Source of the DNA: an uncultured Candidatus Competibacteraceae bacterium
Lineage (GTDB): Bacteria; Pseudomonadota; Gammaproteobacteria; Competibacterales; Competibacteraceae
Direction: 5' to 3'
Assembly (NCBI GenBank): GCA_937960715.1
Contig: CALGOO010000139.1
Location: 1-18,609, forward strand
Length of the DNA: 18,609 bases
Part shown: piece by piece, positions 1-8,300 of the stretch
Layout of the letters: every line of letters begins with the position of its first letter
Numbering within the stretch: the stretch's first letter is position 1
The notes under the pieces: model-generated
The model's input: only the letters and a program-made list of their open reading frames with translations
What the model was told of the DNA's origin: nothing
The model's database searches: none
Translations under genes and position numbers: made by a program

Positions 1-1721
1 ACCGCGCCCAGCAGTTCCTGCACCTTGTTGATGATTTCCTTCTCCAGCCGCTCGGCCGCGCCCGGCGCGTCGAGCTGGGACGGGTCTTTCAACCGGGCGA
101 AACCGACCGGCACCTGACCCTTGACCTTGTCGGCCAGGCCCACCACCGCCACCTCGGCGACCGCCGGATGGGCCTGGATCGCCTCCTCGATCTCGCGGGT
201 GCCCAGCCGGTGGCCGGCCACGTTGATCACGTCGTCGGTGCGGCCCAGGATGAAGAAATAGCCGTCCTCGTCGCGCACCGCCCAGTCGGAGGAGGTGTAC
301 AGCATGTCCTTGAAGCTGGAGAAATAGCTCTTGACGAAACGCGAGTCGTCGCCCCACACCGTGCTCAGGCAGCCCGGCGGCAGCGGCGGCTCCACCACCA
401 GCACGCCTTTCTCGCCACGCGGCACTTCGTCGCCGGTGCCTTCGTTGATGACCCGAATGTCGTAGCCGTAGACCGGGAAGCCCGGAGAGCCGAAGCGGTT
501 GGGCTTGAGATCGACGCCCGGCAGGTAGGACAGCATCGGCCAGCCGGTCTCGGTCTGCCAGTAATGGTCGATGACCGGAATCTTCAGCGCATCGGTGATC
601 CAGCGCGAGGTCGGCTCGTCCAGCGGTTCGCCGGCCAGGAACAGGTAGCGCAGACAGGACACGTCATGCATCGTCATGTACTTCTGGTCCTGTCCCTTCA
701 GCACCCGCACCGCCGTCGGCGACGAGAACATCGACCGCACCTGATATTCGTTGACGATCTTCCACCAGATACCCGGATCCGGGCGGATCGGCAGGCCCTC
801 GTAGAAAATCGTGGGCGACCCGTTCATCAGCGGGGCGTAGACGATATAGGAGTGACCGACCACCCAGCCGATATCGGAAGTGGCGAACATGGTCTCGCCG
901 GGATTGATGTGATAGAGGTGCTTCATGGTCGAGGCCAGCGCCACCGCATAGCCGCCGACATCGCGCTGCACGCCCTTGGGAATCCCGGTGGTGCCCGAGG
1001 TGTACAGAATGTAGCTCGGCTCGTTGGACTCCAGCCAGGTGATCGGCACCTCGGCGTCCATGTGCTGGGCGCGCAGGGTCGCGTAATCCAGATCGCGGCC
1101 CTCGACCAGCGTCAGGCCTTGGTCGAGGCCGCGATTGCAGATGACCACCTTCTCCGGCGGGAACTTGGCCAGACTGCACGACTCGTCCACCAGATGCTTG
1201 TAGGGCACCGCCTTGCCGCCGCGCATCCCGGCGTCGGAGGTGACCATGACCTTGGGCTTGGCGTCGTCGATCCGCACCGCCAGGTTGTAGGCCGCGAACC
1301 CGCCGAACACGACGGAGTGAATCGCGCCGATCCGGGCGCAGGCCAGCATGGCGAAGGCGGCTTCGGCGATCATCGGCATGTAGATGATGACCCGGTCGCC
1401 CTTGCCCACGCCCAGCGATTGCAACACCGCCGCGAACCGATTCACCTCGCGATGCAGCTCGGCGTAGGTGTAAATCTTGGTTTCGTCGGTTTCGGTCGAG
1501 ATGTAGATGACCGCCCGCTGGTCGGCGCGGTCGGCTAGGTGCCGGTCCACGGCGTTGTAGCAGAGATTGGTTTCGCCGCCGACAAACCACTTGCAAAACG
1601 GGGGCTTGCTGTAATCACGGATTTTCTGCGGCGGCTTGTTCCAATGGATCAGCTTGGCCTGTTCGCCCCAGAAACCCTCTGGGTCGGTGATGGACCAGCG
1701 ATGGAATTCTTCGTAATTCAT
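1..1721 (-). CDS. prpE: Propionate--CoA ligase (propionyl-CoA synthetase), C-terminus outside window
   Basis: This acyl-adenylate-forming enzyme activates propionate to propionyl-CoA with ATP and CoA in the cytoplasm. The frame is open from ATG at 1721 to the left edge, giving about 573 residues of a family usually near 630. Visible motifs are the N-terminal KWFVGGETNLCYNAVDRHL block typical of PrpE rather than acetyl-CoA synthetase, the P-loop-like YTSGTTGIPKG at about 240-250, HYWQTETGWP at about 383-392, and GRTDDVINVAGHRLG at about 494-508, which contains the hinge region. The catalytic lysine of the C-terminal subdomain should lie beyond the edge. A GGAGG site 10 bases upstream of ATG supports the start. 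Mdh lies upstream on the same strand, separated by a probable terminator. No other methylcitrate-cycle gene is visible, so the downstream fate of propionyl-CoA cannot be read here. Confidence 0.93.
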   Translation of the reverse strand, partial: MNYEEFHRWSITDPEGFWGEQAKLIHWNKPPQKIRDYSKPPFCKWFVGGETNLCYNAVDRHLADRADQRAVIYISTETDETKIYTYAELHREVNRFAAVLQSLGVGKGDRVIIYMPMIAEAAFAMLACARIGAIHSVVFGGFAAYNLAVRIDDAKPKVMVTSDAGMRGGKAVPYKHLVDESCSLAKFPPEKVVICNRGLDQGLTLVEGRDLDYATLRAQHMDAEVPITWLESNEPSYILYTSGTTGIPKGVQRDVGGYAVALASTMKHLYHINPGETMFATSDIGWVVGHSYIVYAPLMNGSPTIFYEGLPIRPDPGIWWKIVNEYQVRSMFSSPTAVRVLKGQDQKYMTMHDVSCLRYLFLAGEPLDEPTSRWITDALKIPVIDHYWQTETGWPMLSYLPGVDLKPNRFGSPGFPVYGYDIRVINEGTGDEVPRGEKGVLVVEPPLPPGCLSTVWGDDSRFVKSYFSSFKDMLYTSSDWAVRDEDGYFFILGRTDDVINVAGHRLGTREIEEAIQAHPAVAEVAVVGLADKVKGQVPVGFARLKDPSQLDAPGAAERLEKEIINKVQELLGA

Positions 1722-1738
1722 TTGGAGACATCCTCCAA
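1722..1738 (-). promoter_or_regulatory. Hairpin sequestering the prpE ribosome binding site; CsrA/RsmA-like
   Basis: Read on the minus strand this is TTGGAGGATGTCTCCAA, a perfect 6-bp stem (TTGGAG/CTCCAA) with a GATGT loop, ending directly against the prpE ATG. The Shine-Dalgarno GGAGG lies inside it. If the innermost pair opens, the loop presents GGA, and AGGATGT matches the core of the published CsrA consensus (RUACARGGAUGU), although the ACA part is absent. The inverted repeat is seen directly; regulation by CsrA/RsmA or by RNA folding is inference. Confidence 0.5.
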
Positions 1739-1779
1739 TGGTAGGGGTTGAGGGCGACGTTATGATTGTCGTGCAGTGA

Positions 1780-1785
1780 ATTGTA
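1780..1785 (-). promoter_or_regulatory. Possible -10 element for prpE
   Basis: The minus strand reads TACAAT here, five of six matches to the sigma70 -10 consensus, about 59 bases before the prpE start codon. No convincing -35 box sits 16-18 bases upstream, so this would be a weak or activator-dependent promoter. Confidence 0.3.
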
Positions 1786-1809
1786 GCCGCCCAAACTGAA
1801 ATTTCTCGC

Positions 1810-1840
1810 CCGCCGCCCTCGAAATCGTCGAGGACGGCGG
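1810..1840 (-). terminator. Stem-loop after mdh, probable transcription terminator
   Basis: Arms 1810-1822 and 1828-1840 form a 13-bp GC-rich stem with one mismatch that becomes a wobble pair in RNA and a 5-base loop. It lies 16 bases past the mdh stop. On the minus strand it is followed by GCGAGAAATTTC, so the U-tract is poor; it may be a weak terminator or an mRNA 3'-end stabiliser between mdh and prpE. Confidence 0.5.
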
Positions 1841-1855
1841 AATGCCGCTTGCCGC

Positions 1856-2836
1856 TTACTTCAACAGGTCTTCGATGCTGGCGCGTTCCTCGCGCAGTTC
1901 CTGCTCGGTGGCCTTCATCTTCTCGCGGCTGAACTCGTCGATCGGCAGACCCTGCACGATCTGATAATCGCCGTTCTTGCAGACGCAGGGATAGGAGTAA
2001 ATCACGCCTTCGCCGATACCGTAGGAGCCGTCGGACGGAACCGACATGCTGACCCAGTCGCCGTCGGGGGTGCCCAGCGCCCAGTCGCGCATGTGATCGA
2101 TGGCGGCGGAGGCGGCGGAGGCGGCGGACGACGCGCCGCGAGCCTTGATGATCGCCGCGCCGCGCTGTTGCACGTCGGGGATGAAGGTGTTGCGGTACCA
2201 ACCCTGGTCGACCAGCGAGGTCGCGGCCTGGCCCTTGACCATGCACTGGCTGATGTCGGGATACTGGGTCGAGGAGTGGTTGCCCCAGATCGTCATCTTC
2301 CTGATGTCGTTGACGTGGGCGCCGGTCTTCTCGGCCAACTGGCTGAGGGCGCGGTTGTGATCCAGCCGGGTCATGGCGTGGAACCGGCGGCGATCCCGAT
2401 CCGGCGCGTTGCTGGCGGCGATCAACGAGTTGGTGTTGGCGGGGTTACCGACCACCAGCACCCGGATGTCGGCGGCGGCATGGTCGTTGATGGCCCGGCC
2501 CTGGGGCCCGAAGATTGCGCCGTTGGCGGTCAGCAGGTCCTTGCGCTCCATGCCGGGGCCGCGCGGTCGGGCGCCGACCAGCATGGCGAAGTTGGCGTCC
2601 TTGAACGCCGTTTCCAGCTTGTCGGTGGCGACGATGCCGGCCAGCAGCGGGAACGCGCAGTCGTTCAGTTCCATCACCACGCCTTGCAGGGCTTGCAGCG
2701 CCGGGGTGATTTCCAACAGTTGCAGGATCACTGGTTGATCGGGACCCAACATGCTGCCCGACGCGATCCGGAAGGCCATGGCATAACCGATGTTACCAGC
2801 AGCGCCGGTGATGACGACGCGGACGGGTGCTTTCAT
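1856..2836 (-). CDS. mdh: Malate dehydrogenase (type 2, NAD-dependent)
   Basis: It interconverts malate and oxaloacetate in the TCA cycle, in the cytoplasm. The 326-residue length is standard for the cytosolic-type bacterial MDH group found in many proteobacteria instead of the E. coli 312-residue type. The N-terminal Rossmann loop GAAGNIG is at 11-17, the acidic residue E42 at the end of the second strand suggests NAD rather than NADP, the mobile substrate loop with ARPRGPGMERKDLL is at 89-102, and the catalytic pair is D159 (in TRLDHNR) and H187 (in WGNHSS). An AGGAG site 7 bases upstream supports ATG at 2836. The gene is divergent from the CysZ-like gene. A perfect triplicate of a 9-bp unit (2102-2128) encodes the serine/alanine stretch before IDHM; similar Ser/Ala residues are usual there in the family. 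Confidence 0.95.
   Translation of the reverse strand: MKAPVRVVITGAAGNIGYAMAFRIASGSMLGPDQPVILQLLEITPALQALQGVVMELNDCAFPLLAGIVATDKLETAFKDANFAMLVGARPRGPGMERKDLLTANGAIFGPQGRAINDHAAADIRVLVVGNPANTNSLIAASNAPDRDRRRFHAMTRLDHNRALSQLAEKTGAHVNDIRKMTIWGNHSSTQYPDISQCMVKGQAATSLVDQGWYRNTFIPDVQQRGAAIIKARGASSAASAASAAIDHMRDWALGTPDGDWVSMSVPSDGSYGIGEGVIYSYPCVCKNGDYQIVQGLPIDEFSREKMKATEQELREERASIEDLLK
2102..2128. repeat. Three perfect 9-bp tandem repeats inside mdh
   Basis: The unit GGCGGCGGA occurs three times in a row on the plus strand, encoding Ser-Ala-Ala three times in MDH on the minus strand. It keeps the frame. It probably reflects biased codon choice in a Ser/Ala-rich helix that is conserved in the family, but the perfect identity of the copies makes it a possible slippage site. 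Confidence 0.7.
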
Positions 2837-3106
2837 GCGTGTGCTCCTTTGACGTTAGCGAGGATGCCAGTGTGGCTGGGAATGCTCCGGGGCCGTAGTC
2901 GAAGTACGTTCCTGGAGCTGGGTGGGACGACGATGAACATTGAGATGGCGAAAACCTGCCAGGCGATGAACGAAGCCGTGGCGATATTTTTATAATGGGA
3001 CACTGGCCAGTCGCGGTGGCGGCTGGCTTCAAAGTTGAAAAATAGTAACGTAGATTGCCGTGTTTTGAAACGAATGCCGGTTTTGCCGGCGGGGATGTCT
3101 GTCGCT
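2837..3106. promoter_or_regulatory. Divergent intergenic region between mdh and the CysZ-like gene
   Basis: This 270-base stretch holds no gene I can support. Its AT-rich core at 2985-2996 contains a perfect TATAAT on the plus strand (2991-2996) and TATAAA on the minus strand (2994-2989), so it could serve promoters in both directions. Neither has a recognisable -35 hexamer at 16-18 bases. If used, the leaders would be roughly 100 bases (plus) and 145 bases (minus). Near its right end, GCCGG (3076-3080) and CCGGC (3086-3090) form a small stem before the CysZ-like start. Confidence 0.35.
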
Positions 3107-3844
3107 ATGAGCAATTCCTTTACCCAAGGGATGGGTTATGTCCTGACTGGTCTGCGCTGGTTGCCCAGGGCCGGCTTGCGCGGCTTCGTGGCGGTTCCGC
3201 TGCTGATCAACACCCTCTTGTTCGGTGGCGGGATCTGGTGGGGCGCGAGCCAGTTGCAACGCCTTGACCAGGCGGTTCAGGGCTGGCTGCCGGACTGGCT
3301 GGTCTGGCTGCACTGGCTGCTGTGGCCGCTCTTCATTCTGACCGTGCTGGTGGTGGTCTTTTACACCTTTTCCCTGGTGGCCAATGTCATCGCCGCGCCC
3401 TTCAATGGCTTGTTGGCCGCGCGGGTCGAGGGGATGATCGATCCCACCGGTCGTGTCCCGCCACGACCCGCTGAAACGTCGTGGCGGGAGTTGTTGCTCA
3501 GTCCGCTGGGGGAGTTACGCAAACTGCTGTACTTCGTGGCCTGGGCGATTCCGCCGTTGGCGCTCTCGTTCGTGCCGGCGGTCAACATGATCGCGCCGGT
3601 GGTGTGGGCGGTCTCCACGGCCTGGATGCTGGCGTTGGAGTACGCTGACTATCCGCTCGGCAATCGTGGAATGGGCCTCAAGGCGCAACGCCGACTGCTG
3701 CGCCAGCGCCCGTTGTTGGCCCTGGGTTTTGGCGGCATGACGCTGCTGCTCACCCTGATTCCAGTGCTGAACTTCCTGGCGATGCCGGCGGCGGTGATCG
3801 GCGCGGCGTTGCTGTGGAACAAAGAGTTGTCGGATTCCGCATGA
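3107..3844 (+). CDS. cysZ: CysZ/EI24-family inner membrane protein (putative sulfate transporter)
   Basis: The 245-residue protein belongs to the EI24/CysZ family; CysZ of E. coli is a sulfate transporter of about 253 residues. Family marks are GLRGFVAVPLLINTLLF near the N-terminus, APFNGLLAARVE after the second hydrophobic segment, and EYADYPLGNRGM in the second half. Hydrophobic stretches cover about residues 22-45, 70-100, 145-185 and 205-240. ATG at 3107 gives the family's usual N-terminus; an in-frame ATG at 3095 and a TTG at 3035 are possible, and GGCGGGG at 3088-3094 is the only ribosome-binding-like sequence (12 bases from 3107). The stop overlaps the first of three 16-bp repeats leading into waaA, so the two are probably co-transcribed. 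No cysteine-synthesis gene is adjacent, so the sulfate role is assigned by family only. Confidence 0.8.
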   Translation: MSNSFTQGMGYVLTGLRWLPRAGLRGFVAVPLLINTLLFGGGIWWGASQLQRLDQAVQGWLPDWLVWLHWLLWPLFILTVLVVVFYTFSLVANVIAAPFNGLLAARVEGMIDPTGRVPPRPAETSWRELLLSPLGELRKLLYFVAWAIPPLALSFVPAVNMIAPVVWAVSTAWMLALEYADYPLGNRGMGLKAQRRLLRQRPLLALGFGGMTLLLTLIPVLNFLAMPAAVIGAALLWNKELSDSA

Positions 3845-3888
3845 GAGGGGTGGGGAATGAGAGGGGTGGAGAATGAGAGGGGTGGAGA
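3841..3888 (+). repeat. Three 16-bp tandem repeats carrying start codons and purine-rich SD-like sequence
   Basis: The unit ATGAGAGGGGTGGAGA occurs at 3857-3872 and 3873-3888, with a one-base variant (GGGGA end) at 3841-3856. The first ATGA contains the CysZ-like stop codon; the third ATG is the waaA start. Because 16 is not a multiple of three, the three ATGs lie in three different frames. The first opens an 11-codon reading frame that stops at 3874-3876, overlapping the waaA ATG; the second opens an unrelated frame. Confidence 0.9.
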
Positions 3889-5162
3889 CTTGGCGGGGGC
3901 CGATCTTGCGCCTGCTGTATACCGGCCTGCTGTACCTGCTGCTGCCGTTGGCGTTGCTGCGGCTGTACTGGCGTGGCCGGCGAGACGCGGGACACCGCCA
4001 GCGCTGGACCGAGCGGCTCGGCTTTGTCCCGTCGGCGGGGCCGACCGGCTGCCTGTGGCTGCACGCCGTGTCGGTGGGCGAAACCCGCGCCGCCCTGCCG
4101 TTGATTCGCGCCTTGCTGGAGCGTTATCCCGATTTGCCGCTGCTGGTGACCACCACCACCCTGACCGGCTCTCGCCAAGTACGCGAGGCGCTGGGCGAGC
4201 GGGTCCGTCATGGTTACGCACCTTACGATCTGCCCGGCGCGGTGGCGCGATTCCTGCGCCGAACCCGGCCTCGGCTGGCGGTGATCATGGAAACCGAATT
4301 GTGGCCCAATCTGTTGCATCGATGCGCGACCGCCGGTGTCCCGGTGCTGATCGCCAACGCCCGGCTGTCGGAACGGTCGGCGCGGGGCTATGCCCGGATT
4401 GGCGGGCTGACCGCCGCCATGTTGCGCGACATCGGCCTGATCGCGGCTCAGGCCGACGTTGACGCCGAGCGTTTTCGCATCCTGGGTGCGTCCAGAGTGC
4501 AAGTGACCGGTAATCTCAAGTACGACCTGACGCCGCCCGACGATCTGCCGGAGCGGGGATGGCGATTGCGGCGGGAATGGTTGGGGGAGAAACGGCCGGT
4601 TTGGATCGCCGCCAGTACCCACGCCGGCGAGGATGAGTACGTTCTGGATGCTTTCGCGACGCTCCGCGCCCGCTGGCCGGAATTGCTGCTCTTCCTCGTG
4701 CCCCGCCATCCCGAACGTTTCGACGCGGTGGCGGCGCTGTGTCGACAGCGGGGTTTCAGTGTGATTCGGCGTAGCGAACAGCGGCCTTGCGCGCCGGATA
4801 CCGCCGTGTTCCTCGGCGACAGCATGGGCGAGTTGCTGCTGTTCTACACCGCCGCCGATCTGGCTTTCGTCGGCGGCAGCCTGGTTCCCACCGGCGGCCA
4901 TAACGTGCTGGAGCCAGCGCTGCTGGGTCTGCCGGTACTGTTCGGCCCGCACATGTTCAACTTCACCGAAGCGGGAGAGCGTTTGCTGGAAGCCAAAGCG
5001 GCCTGGCGGGTCGCCGATGCGGCGGAATTGGCGGCGGCGGTGGACCGGTTGCTGGCCGATCCGGAATTGCGTCAAGCCGCCGGCCAGCGTGGCCGGGCAG
5101 TGGTGGAACGGCATCGCGGGGCGCTGGCGACGCTGTTGGAGCGCATCGAAACCTTGCTTTGA
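3873..5162 (+). CDS. waaA: 3-deoxy-D-manno-octulosonic acid (Kdo) transferase
   Basis: WaaA transfers Kdo from CMP-Kdo to lipid IVA at the cytoplasmic face of the inner membrane, starting the LPS inner core. The 429-residue length fits the family. An N-terminal hydrophobic anchor covers about residues 11-30 (ILRLLYTGLLYLLLPLALL). The glutamate of HAVSVGE (E70) corresponds to the catalytic base; ETELWPN, NLKYD, PRHPER and GGHNVLEPALLG are typical donor and acceptor site motifs of this GT-B enzyme. ATG at 3873 has GAGGGG six bases upstream, within the second 16-bp repeat. E. coli WaaA starts nearer to ILRLLYT, so the first ten residues here are extra and partly encoded by the repeat; TTG at 3906 preceded by GGCGGGGG is an alternative start. 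It is probably co-transcribed with the upstream CysZ-like gene. Confidence 0.94.
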   Translation: MRGVETWRGPILRLLYTGLLYLLLPLALLRLYWRGRRDAGHRQRWTERLGFVPSAGPTGCLWLHAVSVGETRAALPLIRALLERYPDLPLLVTTTTLTGSRQVREALGERVRHGYAPYDLPGAVARFLRRTRPRLAVIMETELWPNLLHRCATAGVPVLIANARLSERSARGYARIGGLTAAMLRDIGLIAAQADVDAERFRILGASRVQVTGNLKYDLTPPDDLPERGWRLRREWLGEKRPVWIAASTHAGEDEYVLDAFATLRARWPELLLFLVPRHPERFDAVAALCRQRGFSVIRRSEQRPCAPDTAVFLGDSMGELLLFYTAADLAFVGGSLVPTGGHNVLEPALLGLPVLFGPHMFNFTEAGERLLEAKAAWRVADAAELAAAVDRLLADPELRQAAGQRGRAVVERHRGALATLLERIETLL

Positions 5163-5196
5163 GGTAAGCGTTCAGGCCCCCCTTGTCCCGCACGGC

Positions 5197-5273
5197 GATG
5201 GGTTTCGCTACGCTCAACCCATCCTGCAACCCATTATTTTTCGTAGGATGGGTTGAGCGTAGCGAAACCCATC
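5197..5273. repeat. REP/MITE-like element: perfect 29-bp inverted repeat with 19-base loop
   Basis: Arms 5197-5225 and 5245-5273 are exact reverse complements, and the 19-base loop contains a further CAACCCAT also present in the arm. The arm core GGGTTGAGCGTAGCGAAACCC is, from memory, a dispersed repeat in many proteobacteria and cyanobacteria. The element lies 34 bases past the waaA stop and would form a very stable hairpin in RNA from either strand, so it may also end or protect the waaA transcript. No transposase is in the window. Confidence 0.85.
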
Positions 5274-5314
5274 AATACAGGGTGAAACCACCAGAGGATC
5301 TGAACGGTTACGCT

Positions 5315-5342
5315 TTGACAAAGCCTGCTTCAGTCGTATCGG
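5315..5342 (+). promoter_or_regulatory. Possible sigma70 promoter for the MscK-like gene
   Basis: A perfect TTGACA at 5315-5320 is followed after 16 bases by TATCGG (5337-5342), a poor -10 with three matches. It lies between the inverted repeat and the channel gene, giving a leader of about 20 bases. The -35 match is good; the -10 weakness keeps confidence low. Confidence 0.35.
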
Positions 5343-5369
5343 AGCCGTTGAACATTGGGACATCAAGAC

Positions 5370-8300
5370 ATGAATATTGCCTGGCTGCGCTACCTCGCGC
5401 CGCTGGTTCCCCTCCTGTCAATATTTTGGATGGGCAACGCCGTTTCTCAGTCCAGTCCGCCACCCGCCGCGCTGACCGCCGCGCCCACGTTGGAAGAGGC
5501 GCAGGCCAAGCTGGCCGCGCTCGCCACCCTCCGCGATTTGCCGGAAAACGAGCGCACCCAGGCGCGGGACTTGTACCAGCAGGCGATCAGCCAGTTGCAG
5601 GCGGCGAAAAACTACGCCGACACCGCAGCCTCCTATCAGCAACTCCAGCAATCGGCCCCGCTGGAAACCGCCCGCCTACAGCAGGCCGTCACCAGCGAGC
5701 CGCCGGCTCCGCCATCGCCATCGCTTTCCACCGAGGATCTGACCCAGCAACTCGCGCAAGCCCAAGTCAGCTTGAGCGATGCCCAGAAGCGTTTGGGTGA
5801 CCTGGACCAGCAACTGGTGACGCAACAGGCCCGCCCCAAGAACATTCCCGCCGAATTGATCGCGCTTAAGCAGCAGGCCATCGATCTTGAAAGCAAGCTG
5901 CAAGCCGCCGCTCCAGCCGTCACTACCCCCTTGCTGGCTGATGCGCGACTGTTGGCGCTGACCACCCAGCGGCAAGCGCTGAACCAGCAGATCGCCATGC
6001 TGGAGCAGGAGCGACTGAGCTACGATGTTCGTTACGCCCTGCTGAACGCCCAGCGGGTGGTGGCGGCGCGGGAAGTCGCGCAGACCCAGACCCAAGCACA
6101 GCAACTGCAAAGCTTGCTGAACGCGCGCCGCCGCGACGAGGCGACCGCGGTAGTGCAGCAAGCCGACCAAACCAGGCAGGAAGCCGCCGCCAAACCGGCG
6201 GTGGTCCAGGCCGCCGCCACCGAGAATGCCGCCATCAGTCGTCGGCTGGAGGACATCGTCCGATACAGCGACCAGGTCAGCGACCGCCAGACCGACTTCA
6301 ACGAACGTTTGACGCAATTGACGGATCGAATGCGTGGGATCAAGCAGCAACTCGGTATCGCGGGGTTCAGCGACGCCATCGGACCGATCCTGTTGAAAGA
6401 ACGGCGCAACTTGCCCGACGTGCGCCAGTACCAGCGCAATGCCAGCGAACGCCAGCAAGGCATCATCCAGGCCCGTCTGGAGCAGTTCCGGACCGAGGAG
6501 CAACTTCGTCGCGTTCGGGCCATCGAGGAGAATCTCCAGGAACTGGCGGCTCAATTCGACCCGCAATGGTCGGACGCGCAACGGCAAGCGGTCATCGCGG
6601 AACTACGCCCTTTGCTGGTCGAACGCCAGCAACTACTGGAAAAACTCAGCGGGAGCTACTCCAATCTCACCACCGGATTGGTCGCGCTCGACGAGGCCCA
6701 GCGCAAGCTGATCGACCAGGCCGAACTGTACGGGACGCTGCTGGACCGTCACTTATTGTGGATTCGCAGCAGTCCACGGCTCGGCTTCGAATGGCTACAC
6801 GCGCTCGGGCAGGCGGTGGACTGGCTGGTTGAGCCGGCCAACTGGGAGGAGATGGGGCAAAACCTGGAGCGCGGAGCGCGTAATCAGCCGGAATCGGCGG
6901 TTCTCGGCGCGCTGATTTTTCTGGGGCTGCTGTATTACCGCCGGTCGCTGATCAAACGGCTGAGCGACGGGGTGGAAGCTATCGGCGACGTGCGCCGCGA
7001 CCGCTTTGGACTGACCGGCCGCGCCTTGGTGATCACCGCGTTGCTGGCGCTACCTTGGCCCTGGCTGTTGGCCTGGCTAGCCTGGTTGTTGTTCGTCTCC
7101 GGTAACGCCGCCGACTTCTCACGGGGGCTGGGTCTTGGCCTGGTCGCCGGCGCGATCCTGACCGTGAATATCACCTTCCTGCGCCAGTTTTGCCGTCCCC
7201 AGGGATTGGCGATGGCGCATTTTGGCTGGAGCGAGGCGGGGTGCCGGCTGCTGCGCCGCCACCTTGGCTGGTTTTTATGGATTGGTCCATGGGGTCCAAT
7301 CATCGTCGGGCTTTGCGAAACGCAAGCCGATCCGGTGTACGGCGATACCCTGGGACGGCTGGCTTTCTCCATCAGTTCGCTGGCGCTGACCGGCGTGCTT
7401 TGGCGGGTGCTGGACCCGCGCCAATCGTTGCTTGCCGGCCTGGCGGCGGGTCGCGCCGGCGCGACCTGGCGGTTTCGTTACCTGTGGTATCCCTTGATCG
7501 TCGGCACGTATGCATTGATCGTTTTGCTGGCATTGGCCGGTTACTACTACACCGCAATGCAATTGCGCGGCCGCATGATGCTGACAGCCTGGTTGCTGCT
7601 AGGCGCCGTGCTGTTGGTCAATCTGTTCTTGCGCTGGCTGAACATCAGCCAGCGCCGCCTGGCGCTGCAACGGGCGCTCGCCAAGCGCGAGGCGCAGTTG
7701 GCCGCCCGCGCCAGCAAGGACGCCGCGCCGGCATCCGGGGAGGGCGTGCCGGAAATCCTCAATGTGCCGGACCTGGACCTGACCACCATCAGCGAACAGA
7801 CCCGCAGCCTGATGAACTTGACCGTTCTGTTGGGGCTGGGCTTCGGGCTGTGGCAAATCTGGGGGGGACTGATTCCGGCCTTTTCCATCCTCAACGAAAT
7901 CACCCTTTGGCGGCAAGTGGTGCGCACCGCCGCGGGCACGCAAGTCACGGACATCACCTTGGGGAGCATCGTGGTCGCCGGGGCATTGTTGGTGTTGGTC
8001 GGCTTCCTGGCCCGAAATCTGCCCGGCGCGCTGGAGTTGGTGGTGTTGCAGCGGTTGGCGGTGGACCCCGGCAACCGTAACGCCATCATCACCATCAGCC
8101 GCTATCTGATTACCGCCATTGGGCTGGTGGTGGCGCTGGACATCATCGGCATCGGTTGGGATCAGGTGCAGTGGCTGGTCGCCGCCCTCGGTTTGGGCTT
8201 GGGGTTTGGATTGAAGGAAATTTTCAGCAATTTCTTTTCCGGTTTGATCTTGCTGTTGGAGCGGCCGATTCGGGTGGGTGATACCGTAACGCTCGATCAG

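Noticed and set aside
168..1538. 456-codon open frame on the plus strand
   Set aside because: It is antisense to prpE, whose translation matches the family end to end. Low-complexity His/Arg/Gly-rich product is typical of GC-rich shadow frames.
2833..3114. 93-codon minus-strand frame in the mdh/CysZ-like gap
   Set aside because: No family features, no ribosome binding site, and it overlaps the start of the CysZ-like gene; a short chance frame.
3750..5114. 454-codon open frame on the minus strand opposite waaA
   Set aside because: Antisense shadow; Gln/Arg/Pro-rich product with no family resemblance, while waaA has all its motifs.
5197..5273. Possible CRISPR or attachment site
   Set aside because: There is only one inverted pair, with no direct-repeat spacer array, integrase or tRNA nearby.
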